From NCBI GenBank assembly GCA_000787465.1, contig JSYX01000166.1, positions 1 to 60,912 on the forward strand: a DNA stretch of 60,912 nucleotides, read 5' to 3'. Under the pieces are notes generated by a model, which was given only the letters and a program-made list of their open reading frames with translations, was not told the origin of the DNA and ran no database searches. The stretch comes from Thermomucor indicae-seudaticae. Its lineage: Eukaryota > Mucoromycota > Mucoromycetes > Mucorales > Lichtheimiaceae. This document shows positions 35,717 through 48,707 of this stretch, piece by piece (position 1 is the stretch's first letter; each line of letters begins with the position of its first letter). The position numbers were made by a program, and so were the translations under genes.

Positions 35717-38700
35717 CTACGCGCTTCTCGGGTCAACGACATTATTTTGTGCGACTGCCGGTATGAAATAGAACCCGGCCATCAACACCAGATAGCTGAG
35801 GATCAGGATGGATCCCTTGAAATAGTTTGACTTGCCCTCTTGGTAAGTGTACGTAAGCAGGAATACCGAAAAAATGACAGAGATGACATCCCACCGCGGA
35901 AAGACAAGGCTATGTGCCACTCGTTTGCGTTAGTGCATTGTCTCTACTTGTTACCTTTTACTTTTTTCCCCCATTACCTGAATGTGTATTTAGCCACTTC
36001 CTCCTTTCCCCAGTTATACCAGAGTGAAAACGCAACCATGGCTGGGATCTGCAAAAGACACACTTGCAAGGCATAAGCCGAACCGATCTCCATACTGATT
36101 ATTAAAGTAAAGCTTTTGGTCAGCAAGCTTTTTTCGATCCGTTGCGCGGCTCCATTTTTTGTTACCTCAATACAATGTTTCCATAAAGTGCAAAAGAGAT
36201 GGCATTCATGAATTCTGTAATGTTAGGTACCTGCAAGGTATGAGAAAAGAACGAGAGGAACCGTCTTTTCCGATCACTTACCAGGGCAAACAGCGTCAAG
36301 CCCAGAAACTTTTCATCCACAGCAAGGTTGTCCATGACATGGTCCACCGTATTCACAAGGATTTCTGCAATAATCGAGTACAACAGTGTGCAGCCAAACA
36401 GGATCGTGAAGCTTTTGAATTTACTCCAGTTGGGAGAGTCGTGACCAGCGGCCTCTTCCTCTTCTTCCTCGGGTTCTTTAGCATGGATGTAGGTTGTCAC
36501 TGGCGTCACTGCAGGAATGACCGTGCGGTCACTGTGATGCGTTTGCTGTGCTGCAGCAGGGTGCATTAATGTTGGCGCTTCGGCCGAAGTGCTTGCCGGT
36601 GGCGGAAACGGCGTGGCCATCGTCACGACTGGGCTGTAAGCTATACCATCTACTTGGGCTTCAGCATTCAATGGAGTCTGTTTTACTTGTGCTTGCTTTA
36701 TTTAGAATGAGCTCTTACCGCTATTCACATGATGGTGTTTGTGATCGGTTGATTCTGGGTTGTGGGGGTGAATAAAATGCGATATGATGTGCCCAGGTAT
36801 GAGCTTTTGATAGTAGGAAAGCGAGCCATGTCCGCCTTCGCCACCAGCGTGACTATGGGACGCCTTTTTCCAGACCATATCCACGTGCGTATGTAAACTG
36901 AAGACGATGCCGATCACGTAGGCCTGTCCAATGTTTCGATGTTACATACCCGTACACAAGCGGTTGGGTGTTCGTCACGACTTACTGATGGCAAGATGGC
37001 AGCACACAGCCACATCAGCGGCTTGACGCTATTCTGATACACAGGGTCCTCCGTCGGGTTCAACTGATCATAATAACATCGTGTGCATGCGATGCTACCC
37101 GCATCAGTCGATTCAGGGCATCCGACGCAGCGTAGTTCAAACTGGTATCCGATCACATTAGCATCATCCTACTCTGAAACACACGCGGGCGGCCAGGACA
37201 CCAACCGATCCAAACATTTGGTAAAACAAAGTCGGGGTCAAAGCGCCAATAATTGCCATGATGAGCATCGTCGATGTCACCTCTAGTTAGGTTGTGTCAA
37301 CAAAGGTTTATCCGTCTCATAGAAGCATTCATTACCTGCACTTTTGGCATTGAATCTCTGCTCTTTTCGTTTGATGCCACCACTTACCATGGAGCATCCA
37401 GGCATCAGTAGAACGCCAGCCATAAGACTTCCAATGAGTGCACCCTCCACCAAGTCGCTTTTGCCGCTCATTAAGGCGACGGCATACAAGATAATTTCAA
37501 TGATACTGTTTCATGATCGTAAGTGTGGCACTTTTTTGTTTTGTGACGCGGGGACGTTACCTTCCAAACGAAGCATTTAGGAACGCGCCGACGCCCATGC
37601 TCGATTGTGCCGAGACCGAGCTGACACCCATACCGATAAAGTAAGAGAGAGGGATCACGGAAGCCAGTGACAATGCAAATATCGTAGCAGGAGCCGTGAT
37701 GAAGCTGTCCGGAAAGAGGTCGCGCAAGACGTAATCATCGAGGATCACGAAGAAGACGATCGGCAGGAGATTAATGAACATGATGTTGATGCCTTCGTAC
37801 GTATACTTGTAGTACTGTAGCCCAATGGCCTGATACGTGCAGAGCAAAATGATAGCTGGTTGTCCTGTCTGTTGCAGATGTGCCTGGCCCGAAGGACTGG
37901 ACTTGAAGCGTAAACTGAGGGGATGGCGTCGCAAGTGGCGTGAAAGGATATAGGTTAATTTACACATGGGAATGGTTATGACGCATAGCCAACATATGGT
38001 GGATACAAGGAGCATTAACGGTGCTACCATGTAACTTGTATCAATACTTTCTTTCTACTAGTCACTCTCGCTCTCTCTTACTTACCGATAATGGTAAAAT
38101 ACAGTAGGTAGTAAACGCAACCGGCAGGGCCAGTCCTTAGGACATCAATGACAGATCGTGTCCAGCTCTTCTTTCGTCTTTTCTTGTCTCTCCTGTGATT
38201 CACTAGCAGACCTGTCTCTTCGTCCTCACTGACGCCGGATTCGGCATAGGATGCCGTGCTTCGCGTCGTGTGGGAGCTTGCGGTGCTCGTCCGTGAAAGT
38301 GTCTCGTAAGGCGATGTCTGGTCATGCCGTTCCACGTAGCGTCCGAATGGCCATAACAGATAGAGTGCAAGCTCGCGCATAACCAAGGCATAAGCGTATC
38401 CATCCGGCGGCACGAGTAACAAGATGAATGAGGTTGCAAACATGACGAATGCCAGCCACCAGCCAAAGACGAGCAGCCAGAGTATGTTTCCTGGGTTCAG
38501 AAACAGTTCGGGAGAGGAGGAGGGCGACGAATGTAATGCACTGTTTGCTTTTCGTACGACCGAGCGCGATTTCTTGTACAAGGCTGGCTTCCATATCGGT
38601 AGACCAAATGGATGCCGTTTGTTCATTTGCTAAGACAGATAAATAGATAATGAGCAGCATGGAAAGACCATGTCCGGAGCCCAGTTTTTGTTACCTCTTG

Positions 38701-39099
38701 CCGGTCCTTCAACGTCATTTCGTGTTCTGAGCTATGGACCGATGAGCGATCGCTGTCATTCCGGTCACCGAATCGTGTCCTCCGGGGTCGCACGTGGTCT
38801 TCGTTGCTTTCGGTCGTGGTTTCCTCCTCGTCGTCGTCGCCATCGTCGTCGCCATTACCGGAATGGCGCCTGTGTCGCTCGTGGGTCTCCTCGCCAGAGG
38901 CACTGCCGTCATCCGTACTCGAGCGTCCAGTGACCCTCCTCTTCAACTTTCTGGACTTTTGGCGTCCGGTAGTATCGGCTTCCGTTGTCGGTGCTGCCGT
39001 ATCTGTTTGTGAAATGGATCCATATCTCGATAAGGAAATGGATGGGTTCTCGTCTTGATGGCTCCGACGACTTTCTGGATCCTGTTCTGGTCGATCCAT
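35717..39099 (-). CDS. VNX1: Vnx1-type vacuolar cation/H+ antiporter
   Basis: A multi-exon gene encoding roughly 900 residues with a dozen or more membrane segments. The start MDRPEQDPESRRSHQDENP leads into a long charged cytosolic N-terminus. The first exchanger repeat has MGVGAFLNASFG, spliced to SIIEIILYAVALMSGK, then LVEGALIGSLMAGVLLMPG and MVSGGIKRKEQRFNAKSAG. These are the signature of yeast Vnx1 (low-affinity Na+/K+/H+ exchange). A loop with two CxxC pairs (CVGC ... CTRC) and PLMWLCAAILPS also fits Vnx1 homologues. The second repeat has PNITEFMNAISFALYGN and MEIGSAYALQVCLLQIPA. The end is FIPAVAQNNVVDPRSA. The first repeat has SIIE in place of the GNAVE of classic Ca2+/H+ exchangers. 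Confidence 0.88.
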
Positions 39100-40354
39100 G
39101 TATTATAAAAGCAGACGAAGGGAAAAAGAGAAAGATAACAATGGGGAGTCTGACAAAAGAGAGAGAGAGAGAGAGTTCGCATCAGGTGTCCCGTGATACG
39201 TTGGAATTCCGACTCAGTGATGGATCCTGTCTTATTGCAAACAAGGGGGGTGTTAAGGGTGTTCTAAACGAACGAGAGCTTCAATCTTGCATAGTGTCAA
39301 AGGTTCTGTTAGTAGGTGATACGGAAAGAAACGGCAACGACAGTAATTCCACATCAAGGTTTGCTTGTGTCACGATGATCAAACTTGAATCTAACGACTT
39401 TTGTTGCACCATGTCACAGCTGTGGAGGGAGTAACAAACCAAACAGAAACTTGTTGCCTTTGAAATGTCGCCATTGTCCTATGGAGAGCGACTTTTGCGG
39501 GGGGCCAGTCAGATGACTCCTTCCCTTTCTTCACCATATGACCCAAAGTTGCCATTATAGGTTCTGGCAGTGATATGTAGCCTTAAGGCTTGCTTCGGTA
39601 ATGGCTCGATCGGACTGTTACAGTATCATGAAAGCAATAGACGAGGTGTTTCCTCTGCGACCAGTACCCCCTTGTTTTGCAGCTATTTGTCTGTCATTAA
39701 AAGCAATCTTTACGCCAAGTTTATAATGCGCAATGGCTCCGGAAGGGCACTCTTTCTCGAGTGAGGTCACGCTGCACACCTGGAGCTAGCGTTATCCACA
39801 TAAAGTCTAGTTCAGGTAATTTATATTGCAATCCGTAGACGTATATCTGTCTGAATCCGGTGCCGAGAATAAAAGGAATTTACATAAAGGCATGGATTCT
39901 GCTACTTGCTATGTCGAAATTGTTAGAATAAAGGTAGAAGGTAAAATTTTCTGTTATCTGATAGTTTTGTTCCAATGCAATTGACAGAATCTAAACTTCC
40001 TTCTTTGGCCAGTTTCAAGATCCATCTTTTGATGCAGGGTCGCACAGTCATCGACAAATTTCTGTAACGTGAGAGATATCACCTGTGTTACAACACAAGG
40101 ATCATATTAAACTTATAATGGTCGGGAAAACATGTCCAAGATCATACAAGTGTAAGTTATGGATGCGTTGGATAAACATGACACGTAAGGCCACTATCAC
40201 ATCATCCGTATCGATGACGAACCCTAGTTTGCACGGCTGTCACAGGTTTGAAGAGACTACCATCACAGGTGATATGCCGAGTTTCCGCTGATACCAATTG
40301 TCATTAAGCAGGAAAAAAGGTTTTGCCTTGACATAGCAAGAAGCTGCGTATTTA
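39100..40354. other. Intergenic region
   Basis: 1.25 kb with a GA repeat near 39160-39175 in the Vnx1 leader. No convincing reading frame or RNA gene is seen. Confidence 0.45.
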
Positions 40355-42667
40355 TTACTGAAGACTATCAAGTGCCGCCTGGTAGGTGTCTGTGTACTTT
40401 TGCAGATGTTCCTTTTGAATATGCAATCGCTTGACCTGTTGAAGATGGCCAGCTTCGCGAAGCAGATTCTTGAAGAACTTGGCGTCCTGTGACTCTACGA
40501 GCGTGTACGCGGTGCCTTCGCGACCCGCGCGTGCCGTCCGTCCCACGCGGTGGATGTACTTGTCCATGAACCGTGGCGCGTCATAGCTGATCACGACCTG
40601 GACGTTGTCCAGGTCAATACCACGACCAATCAGATCGGAACAAATTAACCTACAACCTGTCAGGTTCCTACAGCTCTTTTTTATCCCATACTCGGGTAAA
40701 AAAACTTACATGGTAATTTCACCGTCATGGAACCGCTTGAGTATTGCTTTTCGTTCAGACACGTTCAGATCACTGGAATATTCAGCTACCACAAGTTTTG
40801 GCCCAATATTCTGTCGTTTTTCAAAGGCTTCCACGAGCAGCTTGAGTCGCTGCGTCGATTCAATCGATTTGGTAAAGCAAAGACATGATTTGATATTGTA
40901 TTGATGAAGGAGATAGATAAGGATAAGCGGTTTGCTTTGACTGGTGCACACGCTCATGTACTCGGTCAGACCAGGCGGTGTCGTGTAAAGTGGCGCTTCT
41001 TCTGTGGTAGCTCGTTGAACCGAAATATATTCAGGATCTGTTAAGTGCAGGCTGGCGATTTTCGCAGGATCTTTGGTCAAAGTAGCTGAAAATAACAGTT
41101 TTTGCACCTAGCATGAAACCTTAGAATAGCGTCTGTCTGATTCAACATACAGATTCGAACTTACGGTTGGCGCTTTTGGTAAATCCAAATCTGTCCTCGG
41201 CAGCGAAAAGCGAGACCGCAGCCAGTTGGGAGCTATGGCATCAGGTAGCGGGACTCTACGTTGGGGCACCGAATGAGTACGTGGCATCCAGTCCCGATCC
41301 ATCGTATGTCGTACTATACCCATGACTGTCTTCTCGAAAAGACAACGGCGGGGCATCATCGCGTTCAGGCGGATGTGTCGCAGTCAAGATCTGGTTTAGC
41401 CAGTCGTTGAAACTTTCATTCAATAACCGGTCAGCCTCATCAATGACGAGAAATCGCAAGTGTTGCAACGAGAAGTTTGGCGTCGATTTGATATGATCCG
41501 TCAACCGACCAGGTGTCGTAACCAATATATCCACCCGACTGACACCTCCCTGGAACCTTACCAAACAAGCAGTATTTTAGGACCAAGCTCTTTATCTAGC
41601 GCTACAGTGACATTCACTTACTCGTCCGAATTCTTACCGACAAGCGTTTGCTGGTCATGAGCAAGTGTGTGCTGGCCAAATGACGAACCAATCTGTAAGA
41701 GAGAGGCAGAGTCAGAGATCGTGTGCGTAAGGCAAAGGTGTCTATGTTCCTTACCGCCAAATCTGTTCCTTTCACAAACGCCTCAAAGGTTTCTTTCACT
41801 TGGATGGCTAACTCGCGCGTGGGCAATATGACCAATGCTCTCAGTCGTCTCACGACTCGCTTGGACAAAATGTCAACGATGGGTAGAACATAGGCCAGCG
41901 TTTTACCACTGCCCGTAGGCGCTGAGACACACAAATCGCCCGGTGCTCGGCGAGTGTCATAGAACGCTCGCCGTCTCAGAAACACGGGTATCACAGCCAT
42001 TTGAACTATACAACAAGCATCGATAAGCGCACCGATTCTAGTCCATCTTTCTTTGTCCACCTTTTTTACCTGCGAAAAAGTTGGATATACCCAGTTCACG
42101 ACATCGCTGGACAAGTCGTTCAGATAATCCAGGTTGCTCCAAGTCGCAGCTCTGCTCTGGTGAAATGACGGTCGGTTGCAGAAGCCAGTCCGGTATACCC
42201 ATACTCCGTAAAAGCTGGACCTCCTCCTTCTTGGGCTCCTGTTTACCCGTCATGATATTGGGAAATGCAACAAGGCCTGGATCCTCCTTGTTATCATCGT
42301 TGGCCTCGGTGGTTTCGTTCTCTACATTGTCCTCTTGTTGTTGGCTGTCCTTTTCGGGACCGTTGTCCTCGGACCGCCGTCGTCGCTTCTTGCTCTTGCG
42401 ATCATTGTCTTCCTGATTATTCCCAATGGTATCATTCTCTTTAATCGCTTGATCTCGGTTGTCAGCCGGAATCTCCTTTTCAGGCATTGTGTCGCCCTGA
42501 TCCTCGGAGTGCTGCCGCCGCCGCTTTTTGGTCTTGCGATCATGCGAAGCGATTGCTGATCCATTACTATCGTCTGCGTTTTTCTCGTCGGATTTCACAG
42601 TTTTACGGCTCGATTCTTTATGCTTTTTACTGTGGTGACGCTTCGAATCTGCCAAGTTGGAAGGCAT
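40355..42667 (-). CDS. DBP6: DEAD-box RNA helicase Dbp6/DDX51
   Basis: A nucleolar helicase for early 60S ribosomal subunit assembly. The N-terminus is Lys/Arg/Asp-rich ([14 protein letters not shown] and two KKRRR patches). The family entry [15 protein letters not shown] is followed by LGISNFFA, then [10 protein letters not shown]. Helicase motifs in order: [10 protein letters not shown], Ia PTRELA, Ib [56 protein letters not shown] large insert before motif III (containing [13 protein letters not shown]) is typical of DDX51. A 64-nt intron (41256-41319) restores frame there, joining DSHG to VPLPDA. The gene ends with [13 protein letters not shown]. Confidence 0.93.
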
Positions 42668-42873
42668 CGTGCAGGCGTGTGGTTTTCAGCTACGAAAGTA
42701 CGCCGGGTGTAGACTACAGATTTTTTCAGCTGTCCACTGTCCAACCCCGCAATACAGGTTCACTCTTTGAAATTTGCGCAGAGAAGACACAATGATGTGC
42801 GCAAAAGAGAAGGTTAGTTATTATATATAAAACACTAATAGCGAACGATTAGCAATATGACGGTATAATACAA

Positions 42874-45800
42874 CTAAGGTAAAGCATCTTCTCGATAAGT
42901 CATGAGTGTGTCTTTGGGAAAGGCAGGCGACGGTGATTCGAGACTTCTGTTATCATCTCTCTGCGCCATGGGCTCAGGGCGCTGTTGTCGTCGACCACCC
43001 AGGAACGGGAATATAGACCGACCGCGGCTGTTCCGTGTGCTCGTGCTACTATTTTGGCTTTCCGCGCGTGGCATCCTTGGCTCTTTGAGTGCACGGTCCA
43101 GACGTCGGAAGACTTCATCGTCAATGTAATAGGATTTGAACAAGAGTTCCAAGAGTTGCATGCGCTCTTCGACGCGTTCCAGTCTCCGTTTCTCGTCCGT
43201 GTCGCCCGGGGGTATCATGAAGGTATCGGAGCGGTGATCGAGGCTCTGAGGGTCGATATCATCCGACTCGCTATCGTAATAGTCTGGTGGTCCGTAGCTC
43301 CTTACGTTTAATAGCGAAAAACGGCGATGGACTGGGTTGACGAGTGGGACCGGGGTGTTGTGCAACAGATCAAAGCGTGAGCGAAGACCTTGGGAAATGG
43401 AGCGCTTCATTTGGCCGACCGACCAACGGTGCACGATACCCCAGGGCGAGCGTGGGCGGTAGCCGAACATGACTGTCTGGAAGGCCACCAGGATGCCAAA
43501 CAGACCACCGACGAAGCCAACGGCGTTCACGAGGGTGTAGATCTTCTTTTCGGTGCTGTTGAGGATAGTGAACGTTTGCGGCTTGAGGGTGACGATGTTG
43601 ACGTACTGACCCAATCCGTTGGATGGAGATGTGTACTGCGAGCTGGTAAGATCGGAAGTCTGGTTGTATTGAGACGCGAAGCCGACATAGTTCCATCCGA
43701 TGTTGGTGAGGTATTGGCTGTATTCGAGCTGATACTCGAGGGAGCCGGTCTGGTTGGGAGTGACGTCGAGCAGGTTGGTGGTGGTGAGGGCGTTGCTGTC
43801 GTCGTTCTGCCAGATTGTGATGTCCAGTGTCATGTATGGCACTGGTTCGCCAAAGTAGACGTTGCGGTTAGGATCTGCGTCGAGTGGGTAAAAGTTAAAG
43901 TGTACAACGGCGCCTGTGGTGGTCGGAGGGTCGCCGACTAAGATGAAATGGATGTAGCTGCCGTTATTGTATGGAGGAGCGAAATTTGGTCCAAGCATAA
44001 AGGTATCCGGGGGAGTGAACAGATAGCAAGTGAGGTCGTTCGTGAGAGGACCAAAGTAAGGCTTGTGCAGTGACATGTCCAAGGAGCGGATATAGTCGTT
44101 GCACCCGATACCTGCGTCTGTGATGCACAAGATATCGACGGTCGTATCGAATCTGTCCATACAGATACGTGCATCTAGAGTGTCCTGGTTAGATATCAGA
44201 AGCTTTTCTGAGTTGTCTTGTTTCGCAGTTACCAGGCACTCTGACGGCCTGATTGGGCGGAGTCTGGGTAGTGGTATAGGTAGCTTTAGGACTTTGCAGG
44301 ACTTGGATCAACATGTAAACAAGAAATGCCAGAAAGAGGAACGATAAAATAAGCTTTGTGACTAAGCGAGCTGACTCAGCCCATAATGGCTCGCCAGTCC
44401 TAGACAGATGAATGAGGGGGGACGATGTTAACAAGAAACATATGAAGAATGCAACATAGTAAGAAGACAAACCTTGGTTTCCAAAAGTCGTAATGCAGCC
44501 GAAACAAGAAACGCTTCACGCGGTGACGGAAACGGTACAGGATGAACAAGATCAAAAGGACAGCAACAGCGCAAACAATGACGATGGCAGCGATCACACC
44601 TTGACTCAAGCCCAAAGAACCGTCTCCCGAGCCTGATCCAGTATCGCCAGTGAGCACGTTTACTATCCACTTGTAACCGCCGTTGTTCCCAGAGCTTGGA
44701 AGCTGTAACACGTTGATGTCATTGTAGAAAAGATCGCCTGCTGAGCCTTTGTTCGATGGATTAGGGATTGTGGAACAAAACAGTTAAACATGCTGAGGAC
44801 ATACCTCCATAGACAATGAGGAACTGATCAAGAAGAATTCCTACTCCGGCAAGGTCACGCGCATAGGGCGGGATCCCTTGTGGGTCAGGGCGTGTCCAGG
44901 TCCAGGTAGATGCATCCAATACAGCAACATCGTTCAGCCAGTCCATCTGAGCAAGAGTCACACAGTCGTTGCCTTTTGGCTCATAGTTAGCGCTCTGTGA
45001 AGGCCCTACTGGAAGGTTTGTGGGTCATACCTCCAAATATGTAAATGGATTTCTGATCCGGGCCTGAAAAAAGGTCAGTCGAATTGGTAAGTAAGATGTA
45101 TCGTCTGATCTGGCTTACCGAGGGTAGCAGCCGTATTGCATCTGTAGTGAGGAATATCACCTCCGAGAGTGATTTGGGTCCAAGAGTTGTTGCTTGTGAA
45201 ATAAAGAAAGGATGAATTCATTGGAGCGATGCCTATCGACTCCTGACCCGGGAGCTGCGAGCCACCCGAGAAATAAACGATGGTTTCGTCGCTGGTTTTT
45301 GTCCATGAGTCTGACTGACTGACTGACTGACTGACTGGGCCACAATGGATTCACTTACGGCAAAGCGATACCAGCATGCTCGACCATGACTGGAATGTCC
45401 GGCGTGGTGAGGTTCGTGAAGACGCCTGTGGTCAGATTGTATGACCAGAAATCGTTCAAGTATTCCTGCGCGCTATCGGTCGTTATGCCACCGTAGATAT
45501 AGATCAAGCCGTTGGGCGCGAGGTTCGCTGCATGGTACCGGCGGTTGGAAGGCACTGGTGCTGATCCGTTGGCGGCCGGTTCAGGAGCGGACCAAGTATT
45601 GGTGTCAAACGTATAGCGATACACGCGCAGCTGTGTTGAGTTCGCGATAGGGCCGGTCTCTTGCTCGTACTTGCCACCGATCAACAAGAGCGTGTTATTG
45701 TCCGGTAAAAGGATTGGAACAGCGTTTGCAACGTGAGGACCGCCTGTTGAACTGACATTTTGATAGATCAGGGAGCCACTCGAGGCTTGAAACGTAAAAG

Positions 45801-46026
45801 CACTGAAATCATTCGTCGCGTCTACGCCACGCTCCTCTCCACCGTAGGAGTAGAGCATACGGTCTCGCATAAAGACCGAAGATGCGCGTACAAAGGGCAT
45901 ATTCTGTCTGGCGCGGATGTTTGGGTACGGATAGTATGCCTGGACGCGAACAAACGCGAGGATCGTCAGTAATAAGGCTGTCCAGACAGCAGGACTCGAC
46001 GGATATATCCGTGATTTGGCAAACAT
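42874..46026 (-). CDS. Kelch-ectodomain three-pass membrane protein
   Basis: About 900 residues in seven exons. A signal peptide (MFAKSRIYPSSPAVWTALLL then TILAFVRVQAYYP) precedes kelch repeats (LYSYGGEERG, LLLIGGKYEQ, IYIYGGITTD, VYFSGG, IYIFG, FLIVYGG) rich in N-glycosylation sites. Membrane segment 1 is VIAAIVIVCAVAVLLILFIL, segment 2 LILSFLFLAFLVYMLIQVL. A second ectodomain follows (~220 residues, with CITDAGIGCNDYI and several NxT/S sites). Segment 3 is VNAVGFVGGLFGILVAF. The cytosolic tail has the conserved-looking MFGYRPRSPWGIVHRWS and a short coiled coil (RRLERVEERMQLLELLFKSY). Introns between all parts keep frame (KPR/TGEPLW; RVPDARICMD), so this reads as one gene. I do not know a characterised homologue; from memory similar tails occur in Mucorales. 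One join near 45009-45030 is problematic. Confidence 0.75.
45307..45337. repeat. GACT/GTCA tetranucleotide repeat in an intron
   Basis: A run of about seven GACT units lies in the first intron of the kelch gene, next to its donor. A similar GTCA run is in a GET1 intron. Confidence 0.9.
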
Positions 46027-47077
46027 TTAGAACGAAGGCAACAGATTCGTTGCAGGGACAGGAAAGAGAAAGAGAGAAAAAGGAAGAAAAGGAGATGGGA
46101 ATTGAATTTCTCAATGTAAGAAGGCTTTGCCTGTAGCACAATGGGGGGTAAGCAAGGTGTTTAGGTTAAGCGTGATGCGACTCCTCTATTACTGCTTCGC
46201 CGCATATATACGCGTGAGGCCGGCTATTATAGGGCGCCCCCGTGTATGGGAACAATCAGGCTTGCCCGAAATGTCTTAGCAACGTTTGCAGATCTCAGAC
46301 AAGAACGCGTCAGGTGGCTCTTGCGGCGCATTCTTATTATTAAGAAGTACGACCCTTTTTGTCTTTTGCTTTATAGCGCGTCCAGAGTGAGAGGCCACGC
46401 GCACTATTTCTCGTATGGTTACTTGTTGAACAGAGTCGAGGCCGCAGGTTTGCTTTGTCAGTCAGCTTGCTCTATCGCCTGTTCATCAATAAGGTTCAGC
46501 ATCCTTTTTCTTTTTTTGCCGAATATGGACGAGTTACTGGGGACTTGCCATAACGGGATATTTACTATACGCCTTACCAGGCATTCGCTGACTGTGGTAG
46601 TATGCTGAGCTGCGCGATATCTTCCGAAGTAATGATCAAAAGGCATATTATCCAGGCCTAGTTTTGTACATGTCGTCAAAATTAGGAACAGCTCTTTCTT
46701 GGAAACCGTTGTTTAACGCGGGGTTTCTCAGGATGGCACAGAGAACGACTCTGTCGTGGAACATCAGAGTTAATTCGGCCCAATACAGCAGGTATAATCA
46801 TAAAAGTTGTCGGCGCAATTTGGCGAATATTCAACATAAGGCAAGTTTCTCATGTCTAGCCAGTACCCTAAATGAAGATCCCGCTTCTATTACAAGATAT
46901 TGACGGTACGTAGGGTAAGCGTTGCATGAAAGAAGAAGTATATATTTTGAAAATGGATAAAAAATGTATACAATAGAAAAGGAGAAAAATGAAGACAACG
47001 GCGAATAGTCATCATAGAATGACAAGTAGTCCATGCTTAAGCCTTTAAGCTGTGATCCATTCTCTATGTAGAAGAAA
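46027..47077. other. Intergenic region
   Basis: This contains the kelch-gene promoter (right of 46026) and the Hsp40 3' end. The plus-strand frame 46246-46608 has no features of a real protein. Confidence 0.45.
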
Positions 47078-48356
47078 TTACTGTTGTGCGCACTGAACAC
47101 CGGGACCAGCTCTGGGCTCTTCTTCCTCATCTTCGTCGTAAGCATTACCCTGGGGTCTCTGAGTCTGGTAGCCGTCTGCATCAGCCATAACGACCTCATC
47201 AACAGTCTTGTCACCAAGTGGCGGCAATTGTTTCCGAGGAGGCAAGATGGATTCGAGCTTGGCGATAGTTCCGGGATCGGTCCAGTTGGGTTGAGGGAAT
47301 TCGACGGAGAATTTGACAAAGAGGTGGCCATGGTTATGGTGACGGTAGGTAGGCATACCTTCGTTGGGAATGACTTTAATCGAATCAGGCTTGATTGCTT
47401 CACCCGGAAGGACAGTGACCAGCAAAATACGGTCATCCAGGTGGGGTATCGTGAACTGACCGCCAGCAAGAGCAGTCAGCAAGTCGATCTTGGCTTCATA
47501 GAACAAATCGTCGCCTTTACGCTGGAACCGTGGGTGGGGCTTTTCGTCGATAGCAATGATGATATCACCAGGGATAATACCAGGAGCCTGGTCGCCTTCT
47601 CCCGAGAACGTGATCCGTTGACCGTCTCGCATACCCTTATCGATGAATACTTCGAGGATCTTGCGCTCGCTGACAATCTTCTTGCCCATACAGTTCTTGC
47701 AGCGATCTCTTTCGTTGATCACTTCACCTTCACCACGGCACTCGTTACAAGGCTGCTGGATCTGCTGGACCATAGGACCCATTTGACGCATGATGATACG
47801 AACACCATTACCATTGCATGCTCGGCAGGTCTGGACAGCACCTTCTTTGCCACCACGGCCCTCACACTTTGGACAGATCACGTGCTTTTGCAGAGCCAAC
47901 TTCGACGTCTTGCCCATGTACAAATCCTCCAAAGAAACCTTGAGGTGGTGCATCATGTCCTTGCCACGACGAGGGCCGGAAGGACGGCTGGAGCGACCTC
48001 CACCACCAAATATTCCACCACCGAACAGTTGCGAAAACAGGTCTTCGGCATCCATGCCGCCACCCATGCCTGCTTGACCGTTCAATCCTTCCTCACCATA
48101 CTGATCGTACAACTGACGCTTCTCGGGATCCGACAATATTTCGTACGCATGCGAGATTTCCTTAAATTTGTCACCGGCTTCAGGATTCTAGAATGCAATT
48201 TTTCAGTTCATCGCCGCAGCATCAGTGATGACGTTTTTTTCTTACCTTGTCCGGATGGTACTTTAAGGCCAGCTTACGGTATGCCTTCTTCAAATCGTTA
48301 TCCGAAGCATCTGGGCTGATGCCAAGAATGTCGTACAATTTCGTATCGCGGACCAT
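47078..48356 (-). CDS. YDJ1: Class A Hsp40 (DnaJ), farnesylated Ydj1/DNAJA type
   Basis: A cochaperone that delivers clients to cytosolic Hsp70. Two exons: exon 1 starts [19 protein letters not shown] and carries most of the J domain, with the HPD motif in KYHPDK. Exon 2 continues [21 protein letters not shown] Gly/Phe-rich linker ([14 protein letters not shown]) follows. Four zinc-finger repeats are present: [24 protein letters not shown] and CKNCMGKK. The client-binding C-terminal domains contain [20 protein letters not shown] and [16 protein letters not shown]. The last four residues CAQQ form a CaaX farnesylation box, as in Ydj1 (CASQ), which anchors a fraction to ER membranes. Length is about 410 residues, normal for the class. 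Confidence 0.95.
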
Positions 48357-48707
48357 TACGGTTGTGTTTTAATAAGACCAGAGAAAGGAAAGAGCAGGTC
48401 GGGAGAGTAAGACCAAGAAGGACCCGATTTTTTTAAGAGCGGAAAAGACCAGGCACAACCAGTCAGCCATTGAAAATTTTTTCCAGAACTGTGAGGTTTC
48501 CACCAGTTTCTTGATGATTCCTTTGAGACTCTTCCAATGAGATATACACGACCCTGAAATTTTCTTTTTTATTCCCCCTTCGTATCCCGCTTCGTTAATC
48601 TTTTCATTGTTTCTATGCGGTTTTCTGATAAGGATTTGGAAAAGGAAGATACCAGTTGAAGATGAATGTTAGCGCATTGGGGATCTCAGAACAATAGCTC
48701 TATGAGC
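48357..48707. other. Hsp40 upstream region
   Basis: 5' leader and promoter of the Hsp40 gene, with the possible heat shock element listed separately. No gene is seen. Confidence 0.45.
48481..48488. promoter_or_regulatory. Possible heat shock element upstream of the Hsp40 gene
   Basis: TTCCAGAA is a perfect TTCnnGAA pair about 125 bp upstream of the ATG. Further GAA/TTC triplets nearby (48472, 48498) are not in exact 5-bp phase, so a full three-unit element is not shown. Confidence 0.35.

Noticed and set aside
41256..41360. Apparent frameshift in the Dbp6 helicase
   Set aside because: A 64-nt GTATAG...GTAG intron (41256-41319) restores the frame, so no mutation is needed.
46246..46608. 120-codon plus-strand frame
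   Set aside because: No domain, no exon partners, and it lies in the promoter side of the kelch gene.
47084..48319. 411-codon plus-strand open frame over the Hsp40 gene
   Set aside because: It is antisense to a clear DnaJ gene with intact J domain, zinc finger and CaaX box; stop-free by codon bias.
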